A stretch of DNA of 64,000 nt from Mucilaginibacter auburnensis (lineage in GTDB: Bacteria > Bacteroidota > Bacteroidia > Sphingobacteriales > Sphingobacteriaceae), in NCBI RefSeq assembly GCF_002797815.1, contig NZ_PGFJ01000001.1, positions 1,736,001 to 1,800,000 of the forward strand, given 5' to 3'. Position 1 is the first letter of the stretch. Each line of letters starts with the position of its first letter. Below the pieces are notes generated by a model, which did not search any database, had not been told where the DNA came from, and saw only the letters and a program-made list of their open reading frames with translations. Below, piece after piece: positions 19,130-27,627 of the stretch. The position numbers and the translations under genes are program-made.

Positions 19130-19162
19130 AAAGCCTTTCTGAATCAACCTAAGAAAGGCTTT
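19130..19162 (+). terminator. Terminator between tRNA-Arg and adk
   Basis: An 11-bp perfect stem (AAAGCCTTTCT / AGAAAGGCTTT) with 11-base loop, then TAATTTTTT. It ends 15 bases before the adk start codon, so adk needs read-through or a promoter inside the hairpin region. Confidence 0.75.
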
Positions 19163-19177
19163 TAATTTTTTAAAAGC

Positions 19178-19750
19178 ATGCTCAATTTAGTATTGTTTGG
19201 CCCTCCCGGGGCTGGTAAAGGCACCCAATCTCAAAAACTTATTGAAAAATATGGCTTGATCCATCTTTCAACAGGCGATCTGCTACGCGGCGAGATCTCG
19301 CAAGGAACAAGTTTAGGATTGGAAGCTAAAAAAGTAATGGATGAGGGGCTTTTAGTTCCTGATTCGGTGGTTATTGGTATGATCAGTAATAAACTTGATG
19401 CTAACAGAGATGCCAAAGGATTCATTTTTGACGGCTTCCCGCGCACTACCGCTCAGGCTGAAGCTTTGGATGTGTTATTGGATAGCAAACAATCATCAAT
19501 AACCGGTATGATAGCCCTTGAAGTTAACGACGACGAGTTGGAAAAACGCCTGTTATTAAGAGGTAAAGATTCAGGTCGCCCGGATGATGCTAACCCGGAG
19601 ATCATCCGCAAAAGAATTAAAGAATATAATGATAAAACCACACCGGTTGCTGAATACTACAAAGCTCAGAATAAATTTACCGGTATTAACGGTATTGGCT
19701 CAATAGAAGAAATAGCTGCTGCTATTGACGCTATAATAGCTGCATATTAG
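19178..19750 (+). CDS. adk: Adenylate kinase
   Basis: 190 residues; converts ATP and AMP to two ADP in the cytoplasm. Walker A GPPGAGKGTQS, AMP-binding LIHLSTGDLLRGEI, FIFDGFPRT, and the short LID (RLLLRGKDSGRPDD) without zinc cysteines. This is the short-LID form usual in Bacteroidota. The upstream leader is occupied by the tRNA terminator. The stop TAG is the first part of a long palindromic repeat that fills the spacer to obgE, on the same strand. Confidence 0.97.
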   Translation: MLNLVLFGPPGAGKGTQSQKLIEKYGLIHLSTGDLLRGEISQGTSLGLEAKKVMDEGLLVPDSVVIGMISNKLDANRDAKGFIFDGFPRTTAQAEALDVLLDSKQSSITGMIALEVNDDELEKRLLLRGKDSGRPDDANPEIIRKRIKEYNDKTTPVAEYYKAQNKFTGINGIGSIEEIAAAIDAIIAAY

Positions 19751-19872
19751 TCCGAAAGTCGGTAAGTCGGCAAGTCCGAAAGTTGTTGTAACTTTGGATT
19801 TGCCGACTTGTTAATTTTATACTTTCTGATTTGCCGGACTTTCGGACTTTTCCGACTTCCGGACTAACAACT
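19748..19872. repeat. Word-repeat palindrome A (adk-obgE spacer)
   Basis: The whole spacer is an imperfect palindrome built of AGTCCG/AGTCGG words: TTAGTCCGAAAGTCGG and neighbours on the left, their complements (GCCGGACTTTCGGACTTTTC and on to GGACTAACAACT) on the right. It begins inside the adk stop codon and ends 6 bases before the obgE ATG. The 26 bases at 19841-19866 recur inside lysA at 55731-55755 with one base missing. Confidence 0.85.
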
Positions 19873-19878
19873 ATCAAA

Positions 19879-20880
19879 ATGTCTCAAGGTTCAAATTTTG
19901 TTGACTACGTAAAAATATGCTGCCGCTCCGGTAAGGGTGGGGCCGGCTCTGCGCATTTACACCGCGACAAACATACCTCTATGGGCGGACCTGATGGTGG
20001 CGATGGAGGCCGCGGAGGCCATGTTATTGTAAAAGGTAATGCCCAGCTGTGGACACTACTGCATCTTAAATTCAGAAAGCACGTTATTGCCGGCGATGGC
20101 GAAAGCGGCGGTAGCGCAACAAGCACCGGCAAAACCGGCCGCGATGAGATACTCGAAGTACCATTGGGTACCATAGCCCGCGACGCTGAAACAGGCGAAA
20201 TTCTATTTGAGATAAACGAAGACGGTGAAACGCGCATATTAACTAATGGCGGCCGTGGTGGCTTAGGCAACTGGCATTTTAAATCGCCAACGCAGCAAAC
20301 ACCACGTTTTGCACAGCCTGGCGAGCCCGGTAGAGAAGAGTGGAACGTATTAGAACTTAAACTACTTGCCGATGTTGGTTTAGTTGGCTTCCCTAATGCT
20401 GGTAAATCAACGCTGCTTTCGGTTGTATCAGCTGCGAAGCCTGAGATCGCAGATTATGCGTTTACCACGTTGGTGCCCAACCTTGGAATTGTGGCTTACC
20501 GCGGTGGCCGATCATTTGTTATGGCCGATATTCCGGGTATTATTGAGGGGGCTTCAAAAGGTAAGGGCTTGGGTATACGTTTTCTTAAACACATTGAACG
20601 CAACGCTGTGTTGCTTTTTATGGTACCTGCAGACACAGCCCGCACCATCAAAGAAGAGTATGATATATTGCTGAAAGAATTGAACGAATACAATCCCGAA
20701 TTAATGCATAAACCACGTGTACTGGCCATTACCAAGGCCGATATGCTGGATGATGAGCTAATGGAGGAAATGAAGAAAGAAATTCCAACCGAACTTCCTT
20801 CAGTATTCATTTCATCAGTAGCACAGAAAAATATAGATCAGTTAAAGGATCTGCTCTGGACCGAGATCAATAAGCAATAA
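19879..20880 (+). CDS. obgE: GTPase Obg
   Basis: 333 residues from ATG at 19879 ([21 protein letters not shown]). An in-frame extension upstream is only repeat sequence and is not conserved Obg. The glycine-rich Obg fold ([27 protein letters not shown]) spans residues 1-160. The G domain has G1 [10 protein letters not shown]3 DIPGIIEG, G4 TKAD and G5 SSVAQ. Obg is an essential ribosome-assembly and stringent-response GTPase. It has no C-terminal OCT domain, as is usual outside Firmicutes and Actinobacteria. Its leader is the adjacent palindromic repeat. It converges with rlmH, 4 bases between stops and no terminator. Confidence 0.96.
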   Translation: MSQGSNFVDYVKICCRSGKGGAGSAHLHRDKHTSMGGPDGGDGGRGGHVIVKGNAQLWTLLHLKFRKHVIAGDGESGGSATSTGKTGRDEILEVPLGTIARDAETGEILFEINEDGETRILTNGGRGGLGNWHFKSPTQQTPRFAQPGEPGREEWNVLELKLLADVGLVGFPNAGKSTLLSVVSAAKPEIADYAFTTLVPNLGIVAYRGGRSFVMADIPGIIEGASKGKGLGIRFLKHIERNAVLLFMVPADTARTIKEEYDILLKELNEYNPELMHKPRVLAITKADMLDDELMEEMKKEIPTELPSVFISSVAQKNIDQLKDLLWTEINKQ

Positions 20881-20884
20881 TCTC

Positions 20885-21355
20885 TTATTCGTGATGATAG
20901 GGCTCGCCTTTTAAAATGGTGTAAGCCCTGTAAAGTTGCTCTACAAAAAACAGCCGGATCATTTGGTGGGAGAACGTCATGCGCGATAGCGAAAGCTTAT
21001 CGTTGGCCCGATTATAAACATCCTGATCAAAACCGTATGGGCCGCCTACAATAAAAACCAGATCGGCAGCGGCATGGCCGCGTTTATCAATATAACCGGC
21101 GAACTGTTTGGACGAGAACTCGCTACCGCGTTCGTCTAATAAAATAACATGGTCATTAGCGTTTATTTTTTTGAGCAGAAGTTCTGCTTCTCTGGCTTTC
21201 TGCTGATCCTGACTTAAGGCTTTAGTGTTTTTAAGCTCGGGTAATTCAATCACCTCCAGTTTGGTGTAATGCTTAAGGCGTTTAATGTATTTATCAATAC
21301 CCTGTTTTAAATAATCATCTTCTGTTTTACCAATAACCAGGATTGTTATCTTCAT
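20885..21355 (-). CDS. rlmH: 23S rRNA pseudouridine-1915 N3-methyltransferase RlmH
   Basis: 156 residues, full length for the SPOUT-class enzyme that methylates pseudouridine 1915 of the 23S rRNA. Key parts: MKITILVIGKTEDDYLKQGID at the N-terminus, VILLDERGSEFSSKQFA, and the knotted SAM site FIVGGPYGFD with the conserved C-terminal HQMIRLFFVEQLYRAYTI and YHHE. It faces obgE tail to tail. Only 43 bases separate it from the divergent MutS-like gene. Confidence 0.96.
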   Translation of the reverse strand: MKITILVIGKTEDDYLKQGIDKYIKRLKHYTKLEVIELPELKNTKALSQDQQKAREAELLLKKINANDHVILLDERGSEFSSKQFAGYIDKRGHAAADLVFIVGGPYGFDQDVYNRANDKLSLSRMTFSHQMIRLFFVEQLYRAYTILKGEPYHHE

Positions 21356-21398
21356 GCCGCTAAATTAAAATATAAGTGCTTACTTAGCCTCATTATTT

Positions 21399-23216
21399 AT
21401 GGAAGATATAATTAACCTATACCAAAAAGAAGCCTCTGCAGCCGCTCAGGAAGCAGGCAGATACAAAAAACTGTCAGATCAATACTCATTGTTAAGATTG
21501 GTTGTGTTTTTTTTAATGGCTATTGCTGTATACGCCGGTATAGTTACCAATGATTTTACGGTTATAGCTATTAGCTTTGTCATCTTATTATTGGTTTTTG
21601 CCTGGCTGGTTCAACGCCAAAGTGGTTACGAGCAAAAAAGAAAGTATTATACTGATTTGGAGCGAGTTTATAATAACGAGCTCAACTTCATATCAAACAG
21701 CGCCAATATTTACAGTAATGGCGCTGCCTATAACAATGAGAAGCACTTTTATACTTCTGATCTGGACATATTTGGGCCTGCATCGTTATTCAACCTGGTA
21801 AACCGCGCGGCAACATCTTTAGGCAATAATAAATTGGCAGCATGGCTAAGCGCCCCCTCAGACAGAGCCAATATCATAAAGCGCCAGCAAGCTGTCGAGG
21901 AAATTGCCCGCAAAGGCCAATGGAAGCCTGAAATGCAAACTTTATTACTGTTTGCTAATGGTACTGATATAAATCGTTTTCAGCAGTTGTTCAGCTATCT
22001 TAAAACCCCGTTAAACATCCCGGGCGAAAGGATGCTGTCGAAATACATTACGGTGGCTCCAATATTACTGACCGCCGCGCTGATTGGCAGCTATTTTAGT
22101 CCCCTTGCTAAATTGGTGGCGCTTTTTCTGGCTGCCGCCAATCTGGTTATTGTATCATCAAAAGGCAGTTACATTGTCAAATCATCGTTTATTGCAGATA
22201 AAATAAGCGAGGCTTTAGCGGCTTATGCTGTCGCTTTTGAAAAGATAGAACAAGAGAACTGGAGCTGTACCTTGACGGCGGAATTAGCCAATCGCATTAT
22301 AAGTAAGCAAACTTCAAAACACATAGCACAGCTTTCGCAGCTTATACATAAACTGGGATATAACCTGGTGATGTTGGTGAACTTGGTATTAAACGTGTTC
22401 TTTTTGTGGGCCCTAAAACAAGTTATCGCCATTGAAAAATGGAAACGCGACAATTACCAGGATCTTGAAGATGCGTTTGATGTGATAGCTGAATTTGAGG
22501 CGCTATATAGTTTAGCAGGTTTGCGCATCAACTACGCCGACTGGACAGTTCCGGAAATTGCAGAAGGCGAGGGCTACACCGTAACGGGAAAAGCTTTGGC
22601 ACACCCGCTCATTAAAAAGTCGGGCAGGGTAGAGAACGATTATGAGCTTAACGATACGCACAAAATAGATATCATTACCGGCTCTAACATGGCTGGCAAA
22701 AGTACTTTTTTACGCACGGTAGGTATCAACGCCGTTTTGGCACTTAGCGGTGCACCGGTTTGCGCCAAAAGTATGCGTGTATCTGTAATTACCTTGGTAA
22801 GCTATATGCGTATCAAGGATTCGCTTAACGAAAGTACATCAACCTTCAAAGCTGAGCTTGACCGCTTACAGATGTTGCTTGCCGCTGTTGAGCATGAACC
22901 AAATGTTTTCTTTTTAATAGATGAGATGCTGCGCGGAACCAACTCGGTTGATAAGTACCTTGGCTCAAAAGCCGTAATTGAACAGTTAATTAAAAAAAGG
23001 GGTGTGGGTATGGTAGCAACGCACGATCTGCAAATTGCGCAACTGGAACAGAAATACCCTCACTATGTGCGCAATTACTACTTCGACATACGTATAAGCG
23101 ATGGACAAATGGTTTTTGATTACAAACTGAAACCCGGCGAGTGCAAAACCTTTAACGCCAGCCTGCTGCTAAAACAGATAGGTATTGACGTTGATACGAC
23201 TGCCGACGGTTTGTAA
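21399..23216 (+). CDS. Membrane-anchored MutS-family ATPase
   Basis: 605 residues. Two helices at about 32-75 (LLRLVVFFLMAIAVYAGIV, VIAISFVILLLVFAW) and another pair near 210-250 anchor it to the membrane. The C-terminal half is a MutS ATPase: Walker A TGSNMAGKSTFLRT near 426, Walker B FFLIDEMLRGTNSVDKYLG, and ATHDLQIAQLE. It lacks the mismatch-recognition and connector domains and the Smr domain of MutS2. It is a Bacteroidota-type MutS-related protein whose DNA role, if any, is unknown. The ATPase domain is certain, the cellular function is not. Shares a 43-base divergent spacer with rlmH. Confidence 0.85.
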   Translation: MEDIINLYQKEASAAAQEAGRYKKLSDQYSLLRLVVFFLMAIAVYAGIVTNDFTVIAISFVILLLVFAWLVQRQSGYEQKRKYYTDLERVYNNELNFISNSANIYSNGAAYNNEKHFYTSDLDIFGPASLFNLVNRAATSLGNNKLAAWLSAPSDRANIIKRQQAVEEIARKGQWKPEMQTLLLFANGTDINRFQQLFSYLKTPLNIPGERMLSKYITVAPILLTAALIGSYFSPLAKLVALFLAAANLVIVSSKGSYIVKSSFIADKISEALAAYAVAFEKIEQENWSCTLTAELANRIISKQTSKHIAQLSQLIHKLGYNLVMLVNLVLNVFFLWALKQVIAIEKWKRDNYQDLEDAFDVIAEFEALYSLAGLRINYADWTVPEIAEGEGYTVTGKALAHPLIKKSGRVENDYELNDTHKIDIITGSNMAGKSTFLRTVGINAVLALSGAPVCAKSMRVSVITLVSYMRIKDSLNESTSTFKAELDRLQMLLAAVEHEPNVFFLIDEMLRGTNSVDKYLGSKAVIEQLIKKRGVGMVATHDLQIAQLEQKYPHYVRNYYFDIRISDGQMVFDYKLKPGECKTFNASLLLKQIGIDVDTTADGL

Positions 23217-23297
23217 AACTTTTGTTGTTCTAAAAGCTTCATATATTGTTTGTTATATTTGTTATAGCATCTTCGCTGCAATTTAACCTGAATATAT

Positions 23298-24560
23298 ATG
23301 AGGCGCATCCAAAAGTTTTTGGTTTTAACCTTGCTGTTATTACCCCTGCTTGGCAAGGCCAATTCTATATTGATGCCTATGGATGAGGCGCAGAAAGAAC
23401 ATCTTAAAGCCTACGGTATTGCCTTCTGGGTTTTAAAGGCCGACCTTGAAGTTGATTGGTTGCTAAACTATCGTGGTGGTAGCTTTCTGGTTAAATACGC
23501 TAAAAGTTTAGAGGATGAATGCAAAGTACGTGGTGTTACCTATGAGGTGGTAAGCGACAGCGACGTAAGCGCTATTATGGCTACTATTAATGACGCGTCA
23601 GTAAACATGGATGTGGTTAAGTTGCAGAAAGCTCCCCGCATTGCTGTGTATTCTCCTAAAGATAAAGGGCCTTTAGAGGATGCTGTTGATTTAGTGTTGA
23701 AATATGCCGAAATACCTTTTGATTATATTTATGACGAAGGTATTTTAGAAGGTAATCTGCCAAAATATGATTGGCTGCATCTTCACCACGAAGATTTTAC
23801 CGGGCAGTTTAGCAAGTTTGGCAATGGCTTCGGCAATATGGAGTGGAACATGCGCAACCGGCAAATGCAGGAGGATGTGGCCAAGAAGTTTGGCTACGCC
23901 AAAGTATCAAAAATGAAGCTGGCTGTAGCCGAAAGGATAAGAGAGTTTACTGCTGGCGGAGGCTTTTTATTTGCCATGTGCTCGGGTGCGGATAGCTTTG
24001 ATATTGCGCTGGCAGCTCATAATACCGATATAGTAGATTACCAATATGATGGCGACCCCGTTGCCGATAACGCGCAAGCGGCGTTAGACTTTACGCAAAC
24101 TTTAGCCTTCCAGAACTTTACTTTACAATTAGGGCCGCGTGCCCGCAAATTCAGTAATATTGATACGCGTACGCTGAATAGGGTGCCCATGCAAAACGAC
24201 TTTTTCACGCTATTTGATTTTTCGGCTAAGTGGGATATAGTGCCAAGCATGCTTACGCAGAACCATGAACGCGTTATAAAGGGTTTTATAGGGCTGGCTA
24301 CCGCTTTTGATAAGTCGCTGTTAAAGCCTGGCGTTACCATTATGGGCGAATTGAAAACAGAAGGAGAGGCCCGCTACATTCACGGGGAGTATGGCAAAGG
24401 ACAATGGACTTTTTACGGTGGTCATGATCCGGAAGATTATCAGCATAGTCCGGGTTCACCACAAACGGATTTAAAACTGCATCCCAACTCTCCAGGTTAC
24501 AGGCTTATATTAAATAATGTACTGTTCCCGGCTGCTAAAAAGAAAAAGCAGAAAACGTGA
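23298..24560 (+). CDS. Secreted GATase1-like protein (often named asparagine synthetase B)
   Basis: 420 residues with signal peptide MRRIQKFLVLTLLLLPLLGK. Related Bacteroidota proteins are, as I recall, labelled asparagine synthetase B, but neither the N-terminal Cys amidotransferase nor the ATP-pyrophosphatase motif is present, so that name is doubtful. What can be seen is a class I amidotransferase-like layout: GGGFLFAMCSGADSFDIALAA, a nucleophile-elbow-like Cys near residue 225, and a late HGEYGKGQWTFYGGHDPEDY resembling the last strand and His of the fold. HLHHEDFTG is conspicuous. A periplasmic hydrolase or binding protein is plausible; substrate unknown. It converges with the putative porin, with a palindromic repeat between. 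Confidence 0.6.
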   Translation: MRRIQKFLVLTLLLLPLLGKANSILMPMDEAQKEHLKAYGIAFWVLKADLEVDWLLNYRGGSFLVKYAKSLEDECKVRGVTYEVVSDSDVSAIMATINDASVNMDVVKLQKAPRIAVYSPKDKGPLEDAVDLVLKYAEIPFDYIYDEGILEGNLPKYDWLHLHHEDFTGQFSKFGNGFGNMEWNMRNRQMQEDVAKKFGYAKVSKMKLAVAERIREFTAGGGFLFAMCSGADSFDIALAAHNTDIVDYQYDGDPVADNAQAALDFTQTLAFQNFTLQLGPRARKFSNIDTRTLNRVPMQNDFFTLFDFSAKWDIVPSMLTQNHERVIKGFIGLATAFDKSLLKPGVTIMGELKTEGEARYIHGEYGKGQWTFYGGHDPEDYQHSPGSPQTDLKLHPNSPGYRLILNNVLFPAAKKKKQKT

Positions 24561-24655
24561 TCAGTTGGCAGTTTATAGTTGGAGGTAATAAGAACAAGTC
24601 GTGATTGTTTATATGCTTAGCTACTGCCAACTGCCAACTCAAAACTGCGAACTTA
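24561..24655. repeat. Word-repeat palindrome B
   Basis: Left arm TCAGTTGGCAGTTTATAGTT and right arm CTGCCAACTGCCAACTC are imperfect inverted copies built on the word GTTGGCAGTT. The element starts on the base after the TGA of the GATase1-like gene and ends at the stop of the convergent putative porin gene. Confidence 0.75.
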
Positions 24656-24659
24656 AACG

Positions 24660-26813
24660 CTATTGATAAAAATTCCATCTTACACCAAATTTCAGCATGG
24701 CATCTAACTGCGGATAGCGGTTTACTGTGTAATATCCTTTGCTGAATAAGCCCTGGTTGGCGTAATCATACATCACCAGCAGATCGGTGTTCTTAATGTT
24801 GGCCTTTAAAAATACAGTGGCGAAAGGGTAAGATGCAAAAGTAACATCGGCGCCATTATAAAACTGCCCTAAGCCAACCGCGTATGATGGCGCTGTGTAT
24901 TGCGTGTTATAACGTACGGTTATCCCTGTAGATGTTCTTAGTACTTTAAACAAGAACGAGTTGAGGTATAAGCTACTGTAAGTATAAAGTTCGGGCACAC
25001 GTAAGGTTTTTTGATAATCTGTTTTTTGGTAGACAACAAAATTATCAAAATGCCAGTTACCAAATTCAATATTTTTGCCTACGCTTATTTTAAGCAGGTT
25101 GGCAGGGTTGGTAAGCTGCACCGGATGCGCATCAATACCTCCCGGCGATGCTTCGTAATAGATGTAATCATTTAATAAAAAATATTCAGCCTTAACATCA
25201 AAAGCTAAAGCATCATTTATATAGTTGAAAGATAATGCCGTGGTTTTTTGATTGGCGAATTTGTTATTAAAGATATAATGATTGGTTATCCAACTGGTAG
25301 CTACCAGTGATGGCGAACTACTTTGCTGATAAGCATTTAAGATAATTCTGCCGGTTTTTTGATTGCCCGATAGCAGCAGTTTTGCATCGTACAGAAAGTC
25401 GCCAAAATTTCGCCCAACCACAATTTGATTTACTGATGCCTGCAGGTTGATCTTATCACTTAAACGGTAACTGGCCCGGCCGTTAAGTGTTATGTTTTGA
25501 AAGTTGGCCTGCTGCTGTTTTTGAGGCAGCACCACTTTTACTCCCTCCTGGTTCAGCACTGTATCTACTACAAATTGATTATAGTTATAAAGATCGTGCG
25601 TTAGGCCAACATCCAGTTTAAACTCGTTCTTTACAAATTCGTTTGATTTGCCCCTAAGGTAAAAGCTGTAAGAAAATTCGTTTTGAATGTGATTTACCGT
25701 AAGCGAATCTTTGGTTCGGTTGGAACTGAAATAATAATCAGGAAAAACGTGATAAACATCCTGGTCGCCTTGCTGGTAAATGTATTTATTCTGGCTTATA
25801 TTCAAGGTGTGCGATAGTCTCTGGGTCGGTAAAATATTTGCCGCGCTTTTATTTTTTACAACAGTGGTATCAATACGGCCAACATAATAAAATTGCTTAA
25901 TGTGCAGCTGTGTTTGGCGCCAGTTGGCAAATGAGTTGGGTAAGCGCACGCGCTCGGTACCTTTATCAAATGAACCGGTGCTGCTGGTAAATAAAGTTTC
26001 GTTTAGTATGGAGCCGGTCTCGGGCGATTTGAGGTTATTAAATATAACCGTACTTAACAAATTGTACCGCTTGTTGGTTGATTCGTACCAGCTAAAAATG
26101 TTTCCGGTAAAGTTACTTACATTTTGACCCAGAATACGGTTGTTGGCATATGTGCCATTTGACCCCATGAAACTTAAATGGAAACCTACATTCCAATTAG
26201 GCTTTACGTTCTGGGTGTGAAATGCTTTAAAATACTGTTCTTTTGAACCACTTGCCACCATGGTTAAAAGGGTATAAGGCACCCGCGCATTGAAATAATA
26301 CACATCGTCAGTTGTAAATAGCCACGGTTCAAGCCCGTACTGGCCCACATCAAAACCAATGGTTTTTCTTGGTTCAAATAATAAAGGGCGCGCCATACGG
26401 CCCATGGTACCATCTAAACTTATTTTGGGATTACGCGCGTAAAATAAGGGGTTGTAGTTTTCAAAATCTGTTAACGAGGTATCTAACGGAAAAAGTTGAG
26501 TGCTATCTCGTAATAGCGCTTCGTTAGTTATTTTAATAAAGCGAGTATTAAAAATTACAGAATCCATACGCTGTTTTTCGCGTTTGCGCAGCGTATCAAT
26601 CATTTGGCTGGTGGTTAATGGTTTACCGCTGTTGGTCCTGCTGGTGTCATTAAAATTGTTAGTACGATAACGCGGGTCATTATTATAATTACCGTTGTTA
26701 TTGTAACCGCCGTTGTTATAGCCTCCGTTGTTGTAAGGTGGCATATTTTGAGCCAATGCAGCAGTACAAAAAAGACAAAGAAACAGAAATAAAACGAGCT
26801 TTCTATCAGGCAT
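24660..26813 (-). CDS. Putative porin (Porin_10 type)
   Basis: 717 residues with signal peptide KLVLFLFLCLFCTAALAQ. A low-complexity Asn/Gly/Tyr stretch (NNGGYNNGGYNNNGNYNN) follows at about 27-47, then a periplasmic linker and a large beta-barrel with many aromatic strands (FDVGQYGLEPWLFTTDDVYY, GFHLSFMGSNGTYANNRILG, MLKFGVRWNFYQ at the end). The pattern matches the Bacteroidota putative porins. It probably forms an outer-membrane pore; substrate unknown. The ATG overlaps the pnp stop by 8 bases, so it is the last gene of lpxK-pnp-porin. Confidence 0.85.
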   Translation of the reverse strand: MPDRKLVLFLFLCLFCTAALAQNMPPYNNGGYNNGGYNNNGNYNNDPRYRTNNFNDTSRTNSGKPLTTSQMIDTLRKREKQRMDSVIFNTRFIKITNEALLRDSTQLFPLDTSLTDFENYNPLFYARNPKISLDGTMGRMARPLLFEPRKTIGFDVGQYGLEPWLFTTDDVYYFNARVPYTLLTMVASGSKEQYFKAFHTQNVKPNWNVGFHLSFMGSNGTYANNRILGQNVSNFTGNIFSWYESTNKRYNLLSTVIFNNLKSPETGSILNETLFTSSTGSFDKGTERVRLPNSFANWRQTQLHIKQFYYVGRIDTTVVKNKSAANILPTQRLSHTLNISQNKYIYQQGDQDVYHVFPDYYFSSNRTKDSLTVNHIQNEFSYSFYLRGKSNEFVKNEFKLDVGLTHDLYNYNQFVVDTVLNQEGVKVVLPQKQQQANFQNITLNGRASYRLSDKINLQASVNQIVVGRNFGDFLYDAKLLLSGNQKTGRIILNAYQQSSSPSLVATSWITNHYIFNNKFANQKTTALSFNYINDALAFDVKAEYFLLNDYIYYEASPGGIDAHPVQLTNPANLLKISVGKNIEFGNWHFDNFVVYQKTDYQKTLRVPELYTYSSLYLNSFLFKVLRTSTGITVRYNTQYTAPSYAVGLGQFYNGADVTFASYPFATVFLKANIKNTDLLVMYDYANQGLFSKGYYTVNRYPQLDAMLKFGVRWNFYQ

Positions 26814-27627
26814 TTAAACTTGCAATCAGTTCTTTTAAAATCAGCGTCATTTTGGGCTCAGCTTCTTGCGCCACAGCAATTATCTCTTCAACCGAAACAG
26901 GCTCCAATTCCTCGCCAAAACCCTCATCAGTAAGTACAGATATGGCAAATACCGGCAAACTCATATGTTTAGCCACAATAACTTCGGGCACTGTACTCAT
27001 ACCAACCGCGTCGCCGCCAATTATGCGCAGATAACGGTATTCTGCCCGGGTTTCTAAATTTGGACCCGGCACAGCCACGTAAACGCCTTTGTGGCAGGAG
27101 ATATTGTTTTGCTTAGCAATGTCAAGCGCCTTGCTGATCAATGAACGTTGGTAGGGCTGGCTCATGTCAGGAAATCTCGGACCGAAGTCTTCATCATTCC
27201 TTCCTGCTAATGGGTTTTCGGGTTGAAGGTTGATGTGGTCTTCAATCACCATCAAATCGCCTTTTTTAAAATCGGGATTTAGGGAGCCGCTGGCGTTCGA
27301 AACAAACAGCGTTTTAATACCCAGCATTTTCATTACTCTTACCGGGAAGGTGATTTCCTGCATGCTGTAGCCTTCATAGTAGTGCAAACGCCCTTGCATG
27401 GCAACTACTTTTTGTCCGGCTAATTTACCAAATATCAATTTGCCCGAATGAAACTCAAGCGTTGAAATGGGGAAAGCGGGAATGTTGGAATACATCAGCT
27501 GCTTCTCCACCTCAATTTCGTTCACCAAACCTCCAAGGCCGGTGCCTAAAATTATTCCTATTTCGGGTTCAAAATCGCCAATGCGGTGTTTTATATAATT
27601 AACGGTGTGCTGTATATTCTCTAACAT
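26806..27627 (-). CDS. Purine-nucleoside phosphorylase
   Basis: 273 residues, the trimeric PNP/MTAP family. It cleaves inosine, guanosine and deoxy forms with phosphate in purine salvage. Motifs: IIGLILGTGLGGL-like phosphate loop (GIILGTGLGGLV), FHSGKL, MQGRLHYYEGY, the base-binding VSNASGSLNPDFKKGD, and GGDAVGMSTVPEVIVA. The upstream gene lpxK overlaps by 29 bases and the downstream putative porin by 8, so the three are coupled although their roles differ. Confidence 0.95.
   Translation of the reverse strand: MLENIQHTVNYIKHRIGDFEPEIGIILGTGLGGLVNEIEVEKQLMYSNIPAFPISTLEFHSGKLIFGKLAGQKVVAMQGRLHYYEGYSMQEITFPVRVMKMLGIKTLFVSNASGSLNPDFKKGDLMVIEDHINLQPENPLAGRNDEDFGPRFPDMSQPYQRSLISKALDIAKQNNISCHKGVYVAVPGPNLETRAEYRYLRIIGGDAVGMSTVPEVIVAKHMSLPVFAISVLTDEGFGEELEPVSVEEIIAVAQEAEPKMTLILKELIASLNA

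Noticed and set aside
19831..19878. A longer N-terminus for obgE from 19831
   Set aside because: Those codons are repeat-element sequence; Obg proteins start near MSQGSNFVD.
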